Positions 31,575-40,817 of a stretch of DNA of 60,552 bases are shown here, in pieces. The notes beneath the pieces were generated by a model. It made no database searches. It worked only from the letters and a program-made list of their open reading frames with translations, and had not been told where the DNA came from. The stretch is from a virus. Both the position numbers and the translations under genes were made by a program. The number at the start of each line of letters is the position of its first letter. Positions within the stretch are counted from its first letter, which is position 1. The stretch lies in IMG/VR virus record IMGVR_UViG_3300029267_000655, positions 1-60,552 of that record; one strand, written 5' to 3'.

Positions 31575-31823
31575 CTAGTAGTTCACAGGTATGTCACCAC
31601 CTACACGGTTTGGCTTGTAAGTGTCTTTGTAGCTGTCCGGTTTAACCGACTCAACCACTTGATAGAACAACCAAGATATTCTGTCTCCGTAAGCGGGTGA
31701 GTACTTAGTTTTGGCGTACTCAGTTAGAGAGTTCAACACGAGTTCTAGAGTCTCGTTAGACGAAGTCCATACACCTAACCTAGAGAACTCGCAGACAACT
31801 CCTTCTATTGTCATGGTAAGCAT
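31575..31823 (-). CDS. Hypothetical protein, 82 aa
   Basis: Starts on the stop codon of the MuF gene (one-base overlap) and begins MLTMTIEGVVCEFSRLGV. It has a helical middle (TLELVLNSLTEYAKTKY). No motif or membrane segment. Its position among head genes suggests a small head-assembly factor. Confidence 0.6.
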   Translation of the reverse strand: MLTMTIEGVVCEFSRLGVWTSSNETLELVLNSLTEYAKTKYSPAYGDRISWLFYQVVESVKPDSYKDTYKPNRVGGDIPVNY

Positions 31824-34009
31824 CAGAGAGTTCTCCTAAGGATACCGATCATGAAGTCAAAGTATTCTGGATCTAGCTTTGCGAATGTTAGTGGGTCTTC
31901 GTAGAGCTTCTGCAAACCCATACTCACTATCTCTGTTGTCTTGTTGTTGTATATCTTTCCTATGTACCAGGCATAATGTTCACTGAACGCCTTATCGAAT
32001 TCATCCTTGATACCGTACTCATGGTCTTCGTAGTTACTGTTTGGGAATAGTTTCTTTAACTGAACCTTAGGTTGTCCTGCTGTTCTGTACTCAAGAAACT
32101 CTTGTGCTAGTTCTTGAACCTCTGGCATCTTGTATTCTATGTGATGGCCTATCTCGTGAATGAACACCGCTAATTTATCGTCATCTACACAGTAGATACC
32201 GTCAAAGTCCATATTGTAGACAACTCTACCGTCTATCGCGTGTGCTCTGTAATCTGCTCTCAGTTGGAAGCTCTTAACGTTGATTGATGCTACTTCGTCA
32301 TCTGCTGCGGTAACAGCACTAACAAAGTCAGCAGCTTGTTCAGTAGACTCTGCGTGTTGGGGTGTTAGTCTTACTCGGACTTCTGGCTTTATAGTCTTGA
32401 CTATCGAGCTAGGTTTAGATGGGTTAGCAACTACTGATAGGCTCTGTACATCACTATCAACCCTAAGAAGCTCTCTTACTGCGTTTAGTCTCTGTGACTG
32501 GACTTCTCTGAGTTGAATATATAACTTATTGTTGGCTTCGGCTATCTTGTTTGAGCTTTTGTCCAGGTCTTCTATCTCCTTGATAACTTCAGGAAACTTC
32601 TTCTCGTACTCTGTAATGCTCAAACCCAACTTATCAGCTTCTTTTACGACCTTGTTGTTGAGATGTATCTGCCGTCTAACCATAGAGGAGAATTGGTCGC
32701 CATTCTCTTCTAACTGCTTTTCTAGTTGTTTGACTTGTTTGTCTAGGTCTTCCCCTAGCTTGATGACGTTACTACGGACTTTCTGAGCGTCCGTATTTGC
32801 CGCTATACGGTCCTTTACAGGCTTCCCCCGGTTATCGGGTCTAGTTACCGGTTTAGGTCCGCTAGAGACGGTTTTAGGGGTCTTCTCGCGTGTCTCCGTA
32901 GGTGTAGGCTTAGGGGTTCTCTTCTTCGTATCGGTAGCTGGTCCCTGTAGCTTAGGCTCAGGTCGATTCTCCTTCGGTTTAACGTCTGCCCCTAGCCACC
33001 GGGTTCTCTCTTTCTGCTCTTCTAGAGTGCGGTCTTTATCACCCTTAGGAATCTCTCTGCGGATACTCTCGTCTAGAGCGTCTTGAATCTCTGCCTTAGA
33101 TTCCTTGACGTTGGGGTCTTTGGTTTCCCCTACGTTAGCTGGAATGAATGCACACCGACAGTTAGGGTGTCTAGGTAGTATGCCCCTAGCTTCTTTGGTA
33201 GTGATTACTACGCCTTCTAACGGTTGGCAGAGAGGACAGACTAGATCATCCCCCGTAGTAGACCACTCGACTTGTACCCCAACTTCGGTTACTCCAAGCC
33301 TCTCTATCGAGTCTAGCTGTCCTTCTGCGTGTGCTCTGATGACTTCGGTACGTGCTATAGCTCTAGCCCGCTTCTTCTCTAGGTTGTCCACAGTCTTGTT
33401 CAAGTCTCTAGCTATCTCTCGCGGTCCTTTACCTTGGGTGAACCCGTCAGCTAGTCCTCTCGTTAGTTGTTGAGACATAGCGTCAGAGAAGCCTTTAAGG
33501 TCATTGAAGACTCTAGACGCTATGAGCTTCGTTCTTTCTACAGACTGCGGACCAAACGATTGACGTAGGAACTCCTGTCTAGAACCTTGAAAGAACTCAG
33601 GAGAAGGAGCTAGCACACCAGCCTTATTGATGTCATCGAAAGACCTAGCCCAACCCTTCTGATATCCTTCTTGAATGTATTGGTACCAGTAGGCTTGCTC
33701 TATCTCTTCCTGTGTAGCTCCTGCGAATATCTCTAACTCAATCTCCTGCTCTAACCACTTCTGGAACTCCTGTACTTTCTCTTGATCAGTATTAAACCTC
33801 CACCGCTGGTTTTCAACTAGTGTGTTACCTAGGACTTCTTTTCGTACCTTGTCAGGCACTAACCCTAGTGCGTCTTCTTCTACGATAAGCTTTCTGATCT
33901 TACCCTTCAGCTTACGTACTCTTTTGTAGAAGTCGGCTACAAACCGTCTACGGAGTAACGTGGTGCGTGTTGGGTCTCTGAGAAGAGGGTTAACCCGAGT
34001 CTTGGTCAT
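31823..34009 (-). CDS. MuF-type head morphogenesis protein with C-terminal zincin metallopeptidase domain
   Basis: 728 residues. The N-terminal 300 residues match SPP1 gp7/Mu F minor head proteins: QSFGPQSVERTKLIASRV, RAIARTEVIRAHAEGQ, then CPLCQPLEG and LPRHPNCRCAFIP. A Pro/Lys-rich linker and a coiled coil follow. The last 150 residues hold LAVFIHEIGHHIEY with the zincin HExxH (His618, Glu619, His622) and a downstream SEHYAWY as possible third ligand. MuF proteins often carry variable toxin or enzyme domains at this end that may enter the host with DNA. It overlaps its neighbours by one base each. Confidence 0.85.
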   Translation of the reverse strand: MTKTRVNPLLRDPTRTTLLRRRFVADFYKRVRKLKGKIRKLIVEEDALGLVPDKVRKEVLGNTLVENQRWRFNTDQEKVQEFQKWLEQEIELEIFAGATQEEIEQAYWYQYIQEGYQKGWARSFDDINKAGVLAPSPEFFQGSRQEFLRQSFGPQSVERTKLIASRVFNDLKGFSDAMSQQLTRGLADGFTQGKGPREIARDLNKTVDNLEKKRARAIARTEVIRAHAEGQLDSIERLGVTEVGVQVEWSTTGDDLVCPLCQPLEGVVITTKEARGILPRHPNCRCAFIPANVGETKDPNVKESKAEIQDALDESIRREIPKGDKDRTLEEQKERTRWLGADVKPKENRPEPKLQGPATDTKKRTPKPTPTETREKTPKTVSSGPKPVTRPDNRGKPVKDRIAANTDAQKVRSNVIKLGEDLDKQVKQLEKQLEENGDQFSSMVRRQIHLNNKVVKEADKLGLSITEYEKKFPEVIKEIEDLDKSSNKIAEANNKLYIQLREVQSQRLNAVRELLRVDSDVQSLSVVANPSKPSSIVKTIKPEVRVRLTPQHAESTEQAADFVSAVTAADDEVASINVKSFQLRADYRAHAIDGRVVYNMDFDGIYCVDDDKLAVFIHEIGHHIEYKMPEVQELAQEFLEYRTAGQPKVQLKKLFPNSNYEDHEYGIKDEFDKAFSEHYAWYIGKIYNNKTTEIVSMGLQKLYEDPLTFAKLDPEYFDFMIGILRRTL

Positions 34010-34224
34010 CAGTCGTTCCCTCTGTACTTGTAGACTCTGGGTTGTCTTCCACCTATTCTGACTGACATCTGATACTCGGTGTCATCCCTATCTTTCATCT
34101 CTTGTAGTCTCTCTTCTCGTATGATCTTCTTCATACGTTCTATCTCTTCGGGTGTTGGATCAGTAACAGGATCAAATTGAGATTTAGAGTTTGTAGTACG
34201 TCTAACCATTGTCATCTTCTCCAT
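34009..34224 (-). CDS. Hypothetical protein, 71 aa
   Basis: Charged, helical product (PTPEEIERMKKIIREERLQEM). It overlaps the portal gene by 23 bases and the MuF gene by one base. Between portal and MuF genes it is likely a small assembly factor. Family unknown. Confidence 0.6.
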   Translation of the reverse strand: MEKMTMVRRTTNSKSQFDPVTDPTPEEIERMKKIIREERLQEMKDRDDTEYQMSVRIGGRQPRVYKYRGND

Positions 34225-35674
34225 CCATGTCTAGTGAACCGTCTAGTCCTTCCCTGACTAGCATTTCAGCCTCTTCCATACCTAGTCCCACAATGTTCGT
34301 CAGGAACGGGATAGGGTCAATCAAGTTAGCTACGTTACCGGCAACGTACTTAGTCAGTGCATCAGTTCTCTTGACTGCAATAGTTGCTTGCTCGTCTTCC
34401 GTAAGGCTGTTCAAGTCAGGCCACTTAATTCTGTACCCGTTGTTAGGTTCGGGCAGCACACCCAACATGATCAGTCTATCAATAAACGGAGCCACTACCC
34501 TAGGTGTAAGGTAGTAGCGTTGGCGGAAGGCTAGTCTATCGTTCCAAGTCTTATCGTCCTGACCGCTGGCTAGTTCTCCTCTCTCAGAACCACAGAAGAT
34601 ACGTTTGGGAATCCCTAGTCTAATACAGATAGATTCAATCTGAGTGTCAATCTGCGGTGTAGGGTCTACAACTTGGGGAGCTAGACTCTTAGCTGATAGC
34701 CCGATGTTGAGGAGATACCGTTGAAGACCGTTATGGTAGTTCTCCATCGTATCTCGAATAGCGTCCTTCTCCGTTGTAGATAGTTCTAGGTCTGCTCCTA
34801 GTTGAGGATGAGATTCTAGGCTGATGCCAGGAAACGCTCCCCTCCAGTACATCTCAGCACTACCAGCGTATAGCTTCCGTAGGTCGTACAGCCGGTTGTA
34901 GACCTGCATCATCCTAGGTCTACCGAAGATTTCACTTGAACCTAGGTTGTCGGCTATGTGAACTACTCTAGTCCAGTGAACTTTATTAGTGCTGATATCT
35001 AAGCCAACACCCCCTTGATCGGTTAGCTCTGGATCATGAAACTGTACGTTGTAAAACGTAGGATGTCCGAACCTAGGACTTGTCTTGTCTGTTTCATAAG
35101 AGGCTATGTCCACTAGGCTCTCATCTACAGCTCTCACGAAGATCACGTTGAGGTTGCTGTTAGGTTCTACTGGTTCAGACAAGTCCTTACCATCGTCTAA
35201 GCCTAGGAGTAAGATACCGAACGAACCAATACCACTCAGCATATCGACTCTAGCTAAGTACTCCCAAACTACTCCGCCTTCCTCTTGTTGTAGCCAAGTG
35301 TTCGGGTTGAGAATCATGTTAAGCTCTCTCCACGCTCCTTCAAACTGAGTTTCTACTGTCGGGTCTTCGTCCTCGAATACAGCAGGATTCAACATCCAAC
35401 TCTCTTGCGGCAGTACTTCAACCACCCTAGCTGCTACTGCCTCACGGTCGTAGAGCTGTCTGTAGAGATTGACGCTAAGAGACTCTGGATAGCCTACTTC
35501 GTCGTCAATGTCTCTACGTGGATCAAGAATCTTACGGAGTATATCGTCTCTCATACTCCTAGCGTTAGTTAACAGGTAGGATAGTTCCCTATTGAATGTC
35601 AGAGCATCAAACCCGCTACCATTGCTACTCGACTTGTTAGACACAAATCTACCTTTGGCATCCCTCTTAACCAT
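34202..35674 (-). CDS. Portal protein (DUF1073-like)
   Basis: 490 residues. It has YDREAVAARVVEVLPQESWMLNP, then GIGSFGILLLGLDDGKDL, VHWTRVVHIADNLGSSE and FGRPRMMQVYNRLYDLRKL. The crown region contains LGIPKRIFCGSERGELASGQDDK. These are standard for DUF1073-type portals that form the dodecameric DNA entry pore. It follows the large terminase gene, as is usual. Confidence 0.88.
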   Translation of the reverse strand: MVKRDAKGRFVSNKSSSNGSGFDALTFNRELSYLLTNARSMRDDILRKILDPRRDIDDEVGYPESLSVNLYRQLYDREAVAARVVEVLPQESWMLNPAVFEDEDPTVETQFEGAWRELNMILNPNTWLQQEEGGVVWEYLARVDMLSGIGSFGILLLGLDDGKDLSEPVEPNSNLNVIFVRAVDESLVDIASYETDKTSPRFGHPTFYNVQFHDPELTDQGGVGLDISTNKVHWTRVVHIADNLGSSEIFGRPRMMQVYNRLYDLRKLYAGSAEMYWRGAFPGISLESHPQLGADLELSTTEKDAIRDTMENYHNGLQRYLLNIGLSAKSLAPQVVDPTPQIDTQIESICIRLGIPKRIFCGSERGELASGQDDKTWNDRLAFRQRYYLTPRVVAPFIDRLIMLGVLPEPNNGYRIKWPDLNSLTEDEQATIAVKRTDALTKYVAGNVANLIDPIPFLTNIVGLGMEEAEMLVREGLDGSLDMDGEDDNG

Positions 35675-35686
35675 CTCGTCAATCCT

Positions 35687-37240
35687 TTATGAAACACTGA
35701 TTCCAGAACCTTTTGACTTCCTAGCTAATCCATAGACAGCTAGTACTAGACTATCTGCTTCGTCAGGCGAACACCCTAACATATCTTTCAACGTCTCTTC
35801 GTTTGAGTTCTTAGTTCTCCTGTCCTTAGGCGGTAAGTACAGTCTACCCTCTCCATCGAACAGTAATGGTAACGGAGCTAGCTGTCGCCTGAGTTCGGTT
35901 AGCTTGTCCGGTATAGCAAATCCTGTTTCGTATGCGTCTGGATCTAGGTACTCGTAGCGTAGGATACCGTACATCTCAGCTCTACGATTCTTATACGTGT
36001 ACTTGTCTTCATACTCCTTCTTCCGACTCTCCTTTGACCGCATACCGCTACGGAACTTGTTAGGACTATCAGCAGCTTCACCAAATCCAACGGTCCTAAC
36101 CGGAAACCCTTTAGACTTCATTAGGTCAGCGTGTTGCTTACCTCCACCCCCTCTGTCGAACACGATTTGGTTAGGACTCAGAGAGTAGAGTTGAGCTAGT
36201 GCTAGAGTTCGGTTTGGTATGACTGCGGTATTAGGCGTCTTCTCTGAGTACTGTTCAATGATGCCTAGTTCATCTATCACTGTCCATACCGTAGAGTCAC
36301 CGCCTTCAGCTACGTCTACTCCCATGCTCTTAGCTTTACGGTCCCTTCCTTTCAGAGACCTAGCTAGCTCCTCAGCTCTGTTTAACCAGTCAGGCGGATA
36401 CAGTAGCGTCTCAGCTCCCATATAGAACTCAGCATCTAGACCGATGCTCTGCCTAATCGAGTCCCAAACCTCTCTACGTTTCTTATACGTATAGTAGTCG
36501 ATAACACCGGGTACCAAGATAGTGTTATCAGGAGTCTTACCCGCCTTCTCTTGAGCTAGACCTAGTTTGACGTTTGGACTATCGCTAGCTTTGATCTTGA
36601 TGACGTTCCTAAATAGAGTCCCTTTGTGAGTTGGGTGTTCTAAGTTACCGGCAGTGACTCCTGAGAAGAAGAAGTTGGAGCAAGGGTAGCAGTTGCCGAT
36701 TACTAGCTTACGGTGTGCCCAAGTATCACTAGACTCGTAAGCCTGAGAGTCAATACCACTAGCTTCATCGAACACCGCCATCGTCTTAGGTAGTCCACCC
36801 GGTCCTCTAGCTAAGTGCCTACCTAACAAAGACTCTCCCTGTCTCGTTACCTGTCCAATCAACGAAGCCATAGGTTCTAGGCTACCGTCTCTTCGTACTT
36901 GCCTCATGAACAAGTGGTTGTATTGAACCGGTAGCGGTACTCTAGACGTATCAAGAAACCTACGTATCTCAGCCCATAGTACGTCATTCAACTGATCTGC
37001 TTTAACCGACGTAGTGACTACCCTAGCCGGTCTTCGAGAACAGAAGAACCAAAGACAGATGAAAGCAGTGATGAAGTCTTTACCTAGTTGGTTGCCAGCA
37101 GGGACGAACGTCTCTTCGTTGTCTCTCACGCTGTAAACTATCTTCTTTTGCTCTCTATAGAACGTAACATCAGGCCAACAGAGTTCTTTGAACTTCATTG
37201 GGTCTATCACGTCTACTCTGTCTTTGGTCTTCGTAGCCAC
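35687..37240 (-). CDS. terL: Large terminase subunit
   Basis: 517 residues from a GTG that overlaps the previous stop. The ATPase half has FVPAGNQLGKDFITAF as a Walker A variant and AVFDEASGID as Walker B region. The nuclease half begins AKSMGVDVAEGGDSTVWTVID (first metal-binding Asp), followed by IVFDRGGGGKQHADLM and GCSPDEADSLVLAV. The protein packages DNA into proheads and cuts it. The variant Walker A is common among TerL proteins. Confidence 0.92.
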   Translation of the reverse strand: MATKTKDRVDVIDPMKFKELCWPDVTFYREQKKIVYSVRDNEETFVPAGNQLGKDFITAFICLWFFCSRRPARVVTTSVKADQLNDVLWAEIRRFLDTSRVPLPVQYNHLFMRQVRRDGSLEPMASLIGQVTRQGESLLGRHLARGPGGLPKTMAVFDEASGIDSQAYESSDTWAHRKLVIGNCYPCSNFFFSGVTAGNLEHPTHKGTLFRNVIKIKASDSPNVKLGLAQEKAGKTPDNTILVPGVIDYYTYKKRREVWDSIRQSIGLDAEFYMGAETLLYPPDWLNRAEELARSLKGRDRKAKSMGVDVAEGGDSTVWTVIDELGIIEQYSEKTPNTAVIPNRTLALAQLYSLSPNQIVFDRGGGGKQHADLMKSKGFPVRTVGFGEAADSPNKFRSGMRSKESRKKEYEDKYTYKNRRAEMYGILRYEYLDPDAYETGFAIPDKLTELRRQLAPLPLLFDGEGRLYLPPKDRRTKNSNEETLKDMLGCSPDEADSLVLAVYGLARKSKGSGISVS

Positions 37241-37641
37241 TATCTCAACTCCATACCGATAGCAGGCAAGTACGGTTCAGGCTTATCGCCTAGTCGGAAA
37301 CTGAACGAACGAAGAATCTTCTGCCCTACGTCTTCCTCTTCAGTGATCGGGTTGATGAACACAGTACCTAGGATTCGCCTACGTAGGTTCTGCGGTAGCT
37401 TCTCTCTGTTCGTGTAGATGTTTACTTCGTCACCACCTACGGTAAGTACCGTAACAGCCCTAAATCGTCCTCTAGCGTCCTTTCCTGCCCTGATAGGTAC
37501 TTTACCGCCTTCGGGACCGATAGAGCGTCCTACAGCCCTTCTCTGCCCTCTACGAAGCTTCGGTAGGGGTTTCGGTTGTCCTTCTGTGTCGTCGAACTCC
37601 TTATCAGCGTCTACTTCGTTTGTTGTTCTTTCGTCTGTCAT
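37240..37641 (-). CDS. Hypothetical protein between terminase genes, 133 aa
   Basis: Highly charged N-terminus (NEVDADKEFDDTEGQPKPL, then LRRGQRRAVGR) and a compact C-terminal part with FRAVTVLTVGGDEVNIYTN. It overlaps terL by one base. It may be a packaging or DNA-binding accessory factor. No family recognised. Confidence 0.65.
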   Translation of the reverse strand: MTDERTTNEVDADKEFDDTEGQPKPLPKLRRGQRRAVGRSIGPEGGKVPIRAGKDARGRFRAVTVLTVGGDEVNIYTNREKLPQNLRRRILGTVFINPITEEEDVGQKILRSFSFRLGDKPEPYLPAIGMELR

Positions 37642-37646
37642 AGTGC

Positions 37647-38267
37647 CTACTCCTTCACCTTAGCTTGGACTTCGATCAGACGTTCTAGGCTGTCTGGTTC
37701 GTCTAGGTTCTCAGGCTCACCGTATAGAGAGTCCCAATCGAATGGTTGACTTTTACCTGTGCCCTCACCTTTAGAGTCGAGCATCCCTAGGTGTTTCATT
37801 ATCAGTTCAAGTGCTCCTAGCTTACCAACTAGCTTCAACTTGAACTGTTGGGTCTTCTCTCCGGTTATAGGGTTCTCCCTCTCTACCACTTCAAGACCGT
37901 CTATACATCGTCTCATCCTTTCTGGAATGTCCTTTAGGTTATTGATGATGATGTAACCATCTTCGTCACATAGGTCGATAGGATCACGCATTGCTATGTA
38001 AGCCAACTCACGCAATACGTCGTCCTGTTGAATCTGTAGCCTACGCTGTCGGTCTCCAAGTACCTTACCTAGATAGGCTTGGATCTTCCGTTGTTTGAGG
38101 AGCTTACCGGCAGTACTAGATGGATTCTTATAACCAACTCTCCTAGCCGCTTCAGTAGCGTTGAAGTTGGTATCAGCAGCTAGCTCCTCACAAAACATCC
38201 TTTGTTGGTCAGTCAATTTAGATGGATCAACACCACGTTGTCTTGATTTTACCAGCTGAGTTCCCAT
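37647..38267 (-). CDS. terS: Small terminase subunit
   Basis: 206 residues of the Terminase_2 type: LTDQQRMFCEELAADTNFNA, then TEAARRVGYKNPSSTAGKLL (HTH for DNA recognition), LRELAYIAMRDPIDL and QFKLKLVGKLGALELIMKHLGM. It recognises the packaging site and regulates TerL. Confidence 0.9.
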   Translation of the reverse strand: MGTQLVKSRQRGVDPSKLTDQQRMFCEELAADTNFNATEAARRVGYKNPSSTAGKLLKQRKIQAYLGKVLGDRQRRLQIQQDDVLRELAYIAMRDPIDLCDEDGYIIINNLKDIPERMRRCIDGLEVVERENPITGEKTQQFKLKLVGKLGALELIMKHLGMLDSKGEGTGKSQPFDWDSLYGEPENLDEPDSLERLIEVQAKVKE

Positions 38268-38285
38268 CTTTTCTTACCCTACTCC

Positions 38286-38645
38286 CTACCTCTTATATAC
38301 ACAGCAGATTTTATCTCCGGTCTTCCTGCACACCACTTTGACACACGCCAAAATTAATTCTCGATGATCAACCATATCCCATGCACCGCAACCCATCCCA
38401 ATTTCGTTTTCAACCGCTGCGATGTCGTCCTCGGTAATCTCACCCACCCTGTCTAAGCTCAATCCCAAACCATACTCTACTTTCTCTTTCACTTCTAGGA
38501 CCGGGTGGTCTACTGTGTACGGTCCTCCTTCTGGTGTAGTCACCACCACTATTGCCTTGGCAGAGTCTTCATGTGGTTCAATAGAGACTACTTGGAAAGG
38601 GTTAAGAAACACAGAGGAACCACTACAAGTCAGTTCAACAAACAT
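38286..38645 (-). CDS. Hypothetical protein, 119 aa
   Basis: Mixed alpha/beta product (FLNPFQVVSIEPHEDSAKAI, then VKEKVEYGLGLSL). The C-terminus has three Cys (ACVKVVCRKTGDKICC). No membrane segment and no recognised family. It lies 19 bases upstream of terS. Confidence 0.6.
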   Translation of the reverse strand: MFVELTCSGSSVFLNPFQVVSIEPHEDSAKAIVVVTTPEGGPYTVDHPVLEVKEKVEYGLGLSLDRVGEITEDDIAAVENEIGMGCGAWDMVDHRELILACVKVVCRKTGDKICCVYKR

Positions 38646-38712
38646 AGTACCTACACTCCTTAGAAAAGCCTAGAACGTTATCGCCTACACAAGCTAGTTA
38701 AGCAAGCTCAGT

Positions 38713-38985
38713 CTACTTACGTTCCCTCAGTTCAGTCTCTACCCAAGCTCTAGCCTTATCCGAGTCTAGGTAGTACATAGGAAACGCACCACTAGTGTTT
38801 TCCGGGTCTAACCATTTGTCTTCGCAAGACACACATAGCTCTTGAATTCTCTTCAACACTAACTTGTCTACATCTTCTAGTGTTACTTCTCGGTAAAGAA
38901 CAACCGGGTCTCCTCTCTGTGTAGTGAGGAAAAGTACACAGATAGCAGCGAACACCATAATCATAAACAACCCAAAGTCAGTCAT
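38713..38985 (-). CDS. Small membrane-anchored protein, 90 aa
   Basis: The N-terminal helix FGLFMIMVFAAICVLFLTT (about 4-22) is a clear membrane anchor, followed by a soluble helical domain with two Cys (ELCVSCEDKW). It could be a spanin-like or envelope-associated lysis factor, or a membrane anchor for replication. Lysis genes are otherwise not recognised in this genome. Confidence 0.6.
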   Translation of the reverse strand: MTDFGLFMIMVFAAICVLFLTTQRGDPVVLYREVTLEDVDKLVLKRIQELCVSCEDKWLDPENTSGAFPMYYLDSDKARAWVETELRERK

Positions 38986-39009
38986 GACTACATCTCTTTC
39001 TTTTAGGTC

Positions 39010-39291
39010 TCAAAGGTCGATACCCTTATTCACTTCGCTGCTCATCATCCTATCTAGTTCTAGCCTAGCGTTGTGGACGATGGTAGCTAAGTGGAAGTCT
39101 AGAGGACTCGTACTAGCTCTTAACTTACTCAACTCAGCAGTGAACCTAACTTGTCCGGGTTTGTCTCTAATCACTCCACTACCTAGTGTTCTCTCCCGTT
39201 GGTATTTAACGTGAATGAAGTTTCCTTCTCTCTCGATCACGATTCTTTCATTAGGCTTCAGAGCTTCTAGTTGGGGTAGTAGTTGACTCAT
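39010..39291 (-). CDS. Hypothetical protein, 93 aa
   Basis: NERIVIEREGNFIHVKYQRER forms a beta hairpin region followed by a helical end (LDFHLATIVHNARLELDRMM). No recognised motif. Co-transcribed with two small membrane protein genes. Confidence 0.6.
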   Translation of the reverse strand: MSQLLPQLEALKPNERIVIEREGNFIHVKYQRERTLGSGVIRDKPGQVRFTAELSKLRASTSPLDFHLATIVHNARLELDRMMSSEVNKGIDL

Positions 39292-39292
39292 C

Positions 39293-39487
39293 TTAATTGT
39301 TCTCCCACATACTTGATCGTCTAGGTTTACCCTTGATTTCGTTCAACTCCTTAACTAACTCACACACTGTACGCTCTAGGTCTTCAGTCTTATTTACCTC
39401 CTTAGTAAAAGACCAACTCAACACCCAGCTATGGATACACAGTAGACACAAAATACCGAAGCTAATCATATTCAGGTAGTTCTGCAT
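39293..39487 (-). CDS. Small membrane protein with coiled coil, 64 aa
   Basis: MISFGILCLLCIHSWVLSWS (about 7-26) is a membrane helix. It is followed by a charged heptad-rich segment (EVNKTEDLERTVCELVKELNE). An N-terminal anchor plus periplasmic coil resembles i-spanins (Rz-like), but could fit other roles. It overlaps the helicase gene end. Confidence 0.55.
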   Translation of the reverse strand: MQNYLNMISFGILCLLCIHSWVLSWSFTKEVNKTEDLERTVCELVKELNEIKGKPRRSSMWENN

Positions 39488-40808
39488 GATGTACCACTCG
39501 CTCCCAGAGAGTATTGATCTTGTTTGTAAGCTTCCACCGCTGCTTACCCGTTACTCCGTTCTTCTTCCTCTTGAACGTAGAGACTACTCCTAGCTGTCGT
39601 AAGAACTGAAGTAGTTCTGTAGCCTTCGCTGTCGTCACATTAGACATCAACGCTAGCGACTGCTTCTCTAACCCTTCGTCTCCTCTCTCGTGTAGTATCG
39701 AACACATATTCAACACCACACCCCTAGCAGTATCCAAAGCAACTTTCTCAACTCTTCTCATCACTTCCAAGTCGATAGTCCTACGGTTCATCACGTAAGC
39801 CAAACACTTAGCAAGACGCATTAGCTGAATAGTAAGTCTAGAACCAAACTCACGTTCAGCCGATTCCGATTGCATCTTAGACGGTCTAGCTCTCATATAT
39901 GCAACGAACTTACCAAGACTCATAATGTCCCGAAGAGTCTTCTCATCAACTTCGATGGTTGACATGCCCTTAGTAGCATTCTCTTTGAGCCAAGTAACGT
40001 AGCCTCCAGTCATCAACATAGCTTGACGCATTGCTGGATCGTGTTGACCGTCTTTAGACGCAGTAGCTTCTAAAGCCATGTTGTTATTAGCTCTGTTGAC
40101 TACCCGCCATAGAATCTCATCCTCTAGGTCATCGTCAATACCGTCCATGATAACGCAATCTAGGAACCTCTCACCTAGCTCACTACTATCAATAGACCGC
40201 AACGAACTTGTACCACAGAGAATGAAGGTCATACGAATGCCTTCATAACTCTTGCTAGCCTTGTTCCGGTAAGACGTTCTAGAGTTCGTATCATAGACGT
40301 CTCTAGCTTCGGAAAGTATCTGTCCCAGATTAGGACTCTGAAGAAGAGTGTCCCCGTCCTTGATGACTAGCGTCTTACCGTTGACTTGGGAGATTAGGCT
40401 GTGGTCTTCTTCTCCGTCTCCGTAACCGCTATGGAATCCTCGGATAGTAGACTTAGCCAGTACGTGTGTAGAGTTGACACTAACAGCTTCACATAGAGTA
40501 CTCTTGCCACAGCTAGCAGGACCGATGATCTTTACCCACAGTTGATCGCCTAGCACGTTGGTACTACTGATGCTCGCTAGCATTACCGACAAAGCACAAT
40601 CCAGACCGTCAGTCCACTTCAGTGCTTTACGCCAACTCTTGATCACTTCCCGATACTTGTCTGTGATAATCAAGTCAGACGAGTTAGCCGAATCTTTAGT
40701 ACTAGCCTTGTGAGTACCCTTAGCCCAAGAATCAGGAACCCTCTCTAGCTTCTGTAAGAGTCTGTTGAGCCTACGTAGTCTTATCTTTCTAGGTGATGCC
40801 TTTACCAC
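39462..40808 (-). CDS. AAA+ (MCM/SF3-like) replicative helicase
   Basis: 448 residues from a GTG after AAGGACAGGAC. It has LWVKIIGPASCGKSTLCEAV (Walker A), KTLVIKDGDTLL as Walker B region, and MTFILCGTSSLRSIDSSELG as sensor 1. The C-terminal 70 residues look like a winged helix (ATELLQFLRQLGVVSTFKRK, KQRWKLTNKI). Next to a CHC2/Toprim primase, it is most likely the replicative helicase. The exact AAA+ clade needs structure comparison. Confidence 0.8.
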   Translation of the reverse strand: MVKASPRKIRLRRLNRLLQKLERVPDSWAKGTHKASTKDSANSSDLIITDKYREVIKSWRKALKWTDGLDCALSVMLASISSTNVLGDQLWVKIIGPASCGKSTLCEAVSVNSTHVLAKSTIRGFHSGYGDGEEDHSLISQVNGKTLVIKDGDTLLQSPNLGQILSEARDVYDTNSRTSYRNKASKSYEGIRMTFILCGTSSLRSIDSSELGERFLDCVIMDGIDDDLEDEILWRVVNRANNNMALEATASKDGQHDPAMRQAMLMTGGYVTWLKENATKGMSTIEVDEKTLRDIMSLGKFVAYMRARPSKMQSESAEREFGSRLTIQLMRLAKCLAYVMNRRTIDLEVMRRVEKVALDTARGVVLNMCSILHERGDEGLEKQSLALMSNVTTAKATELLQFLRQLGVVSTFKRKKNGVTGKQRWKLTNKINTLWERVVHHAELPEYD

Positions 40809-40817
40809 GTCCTGTCC

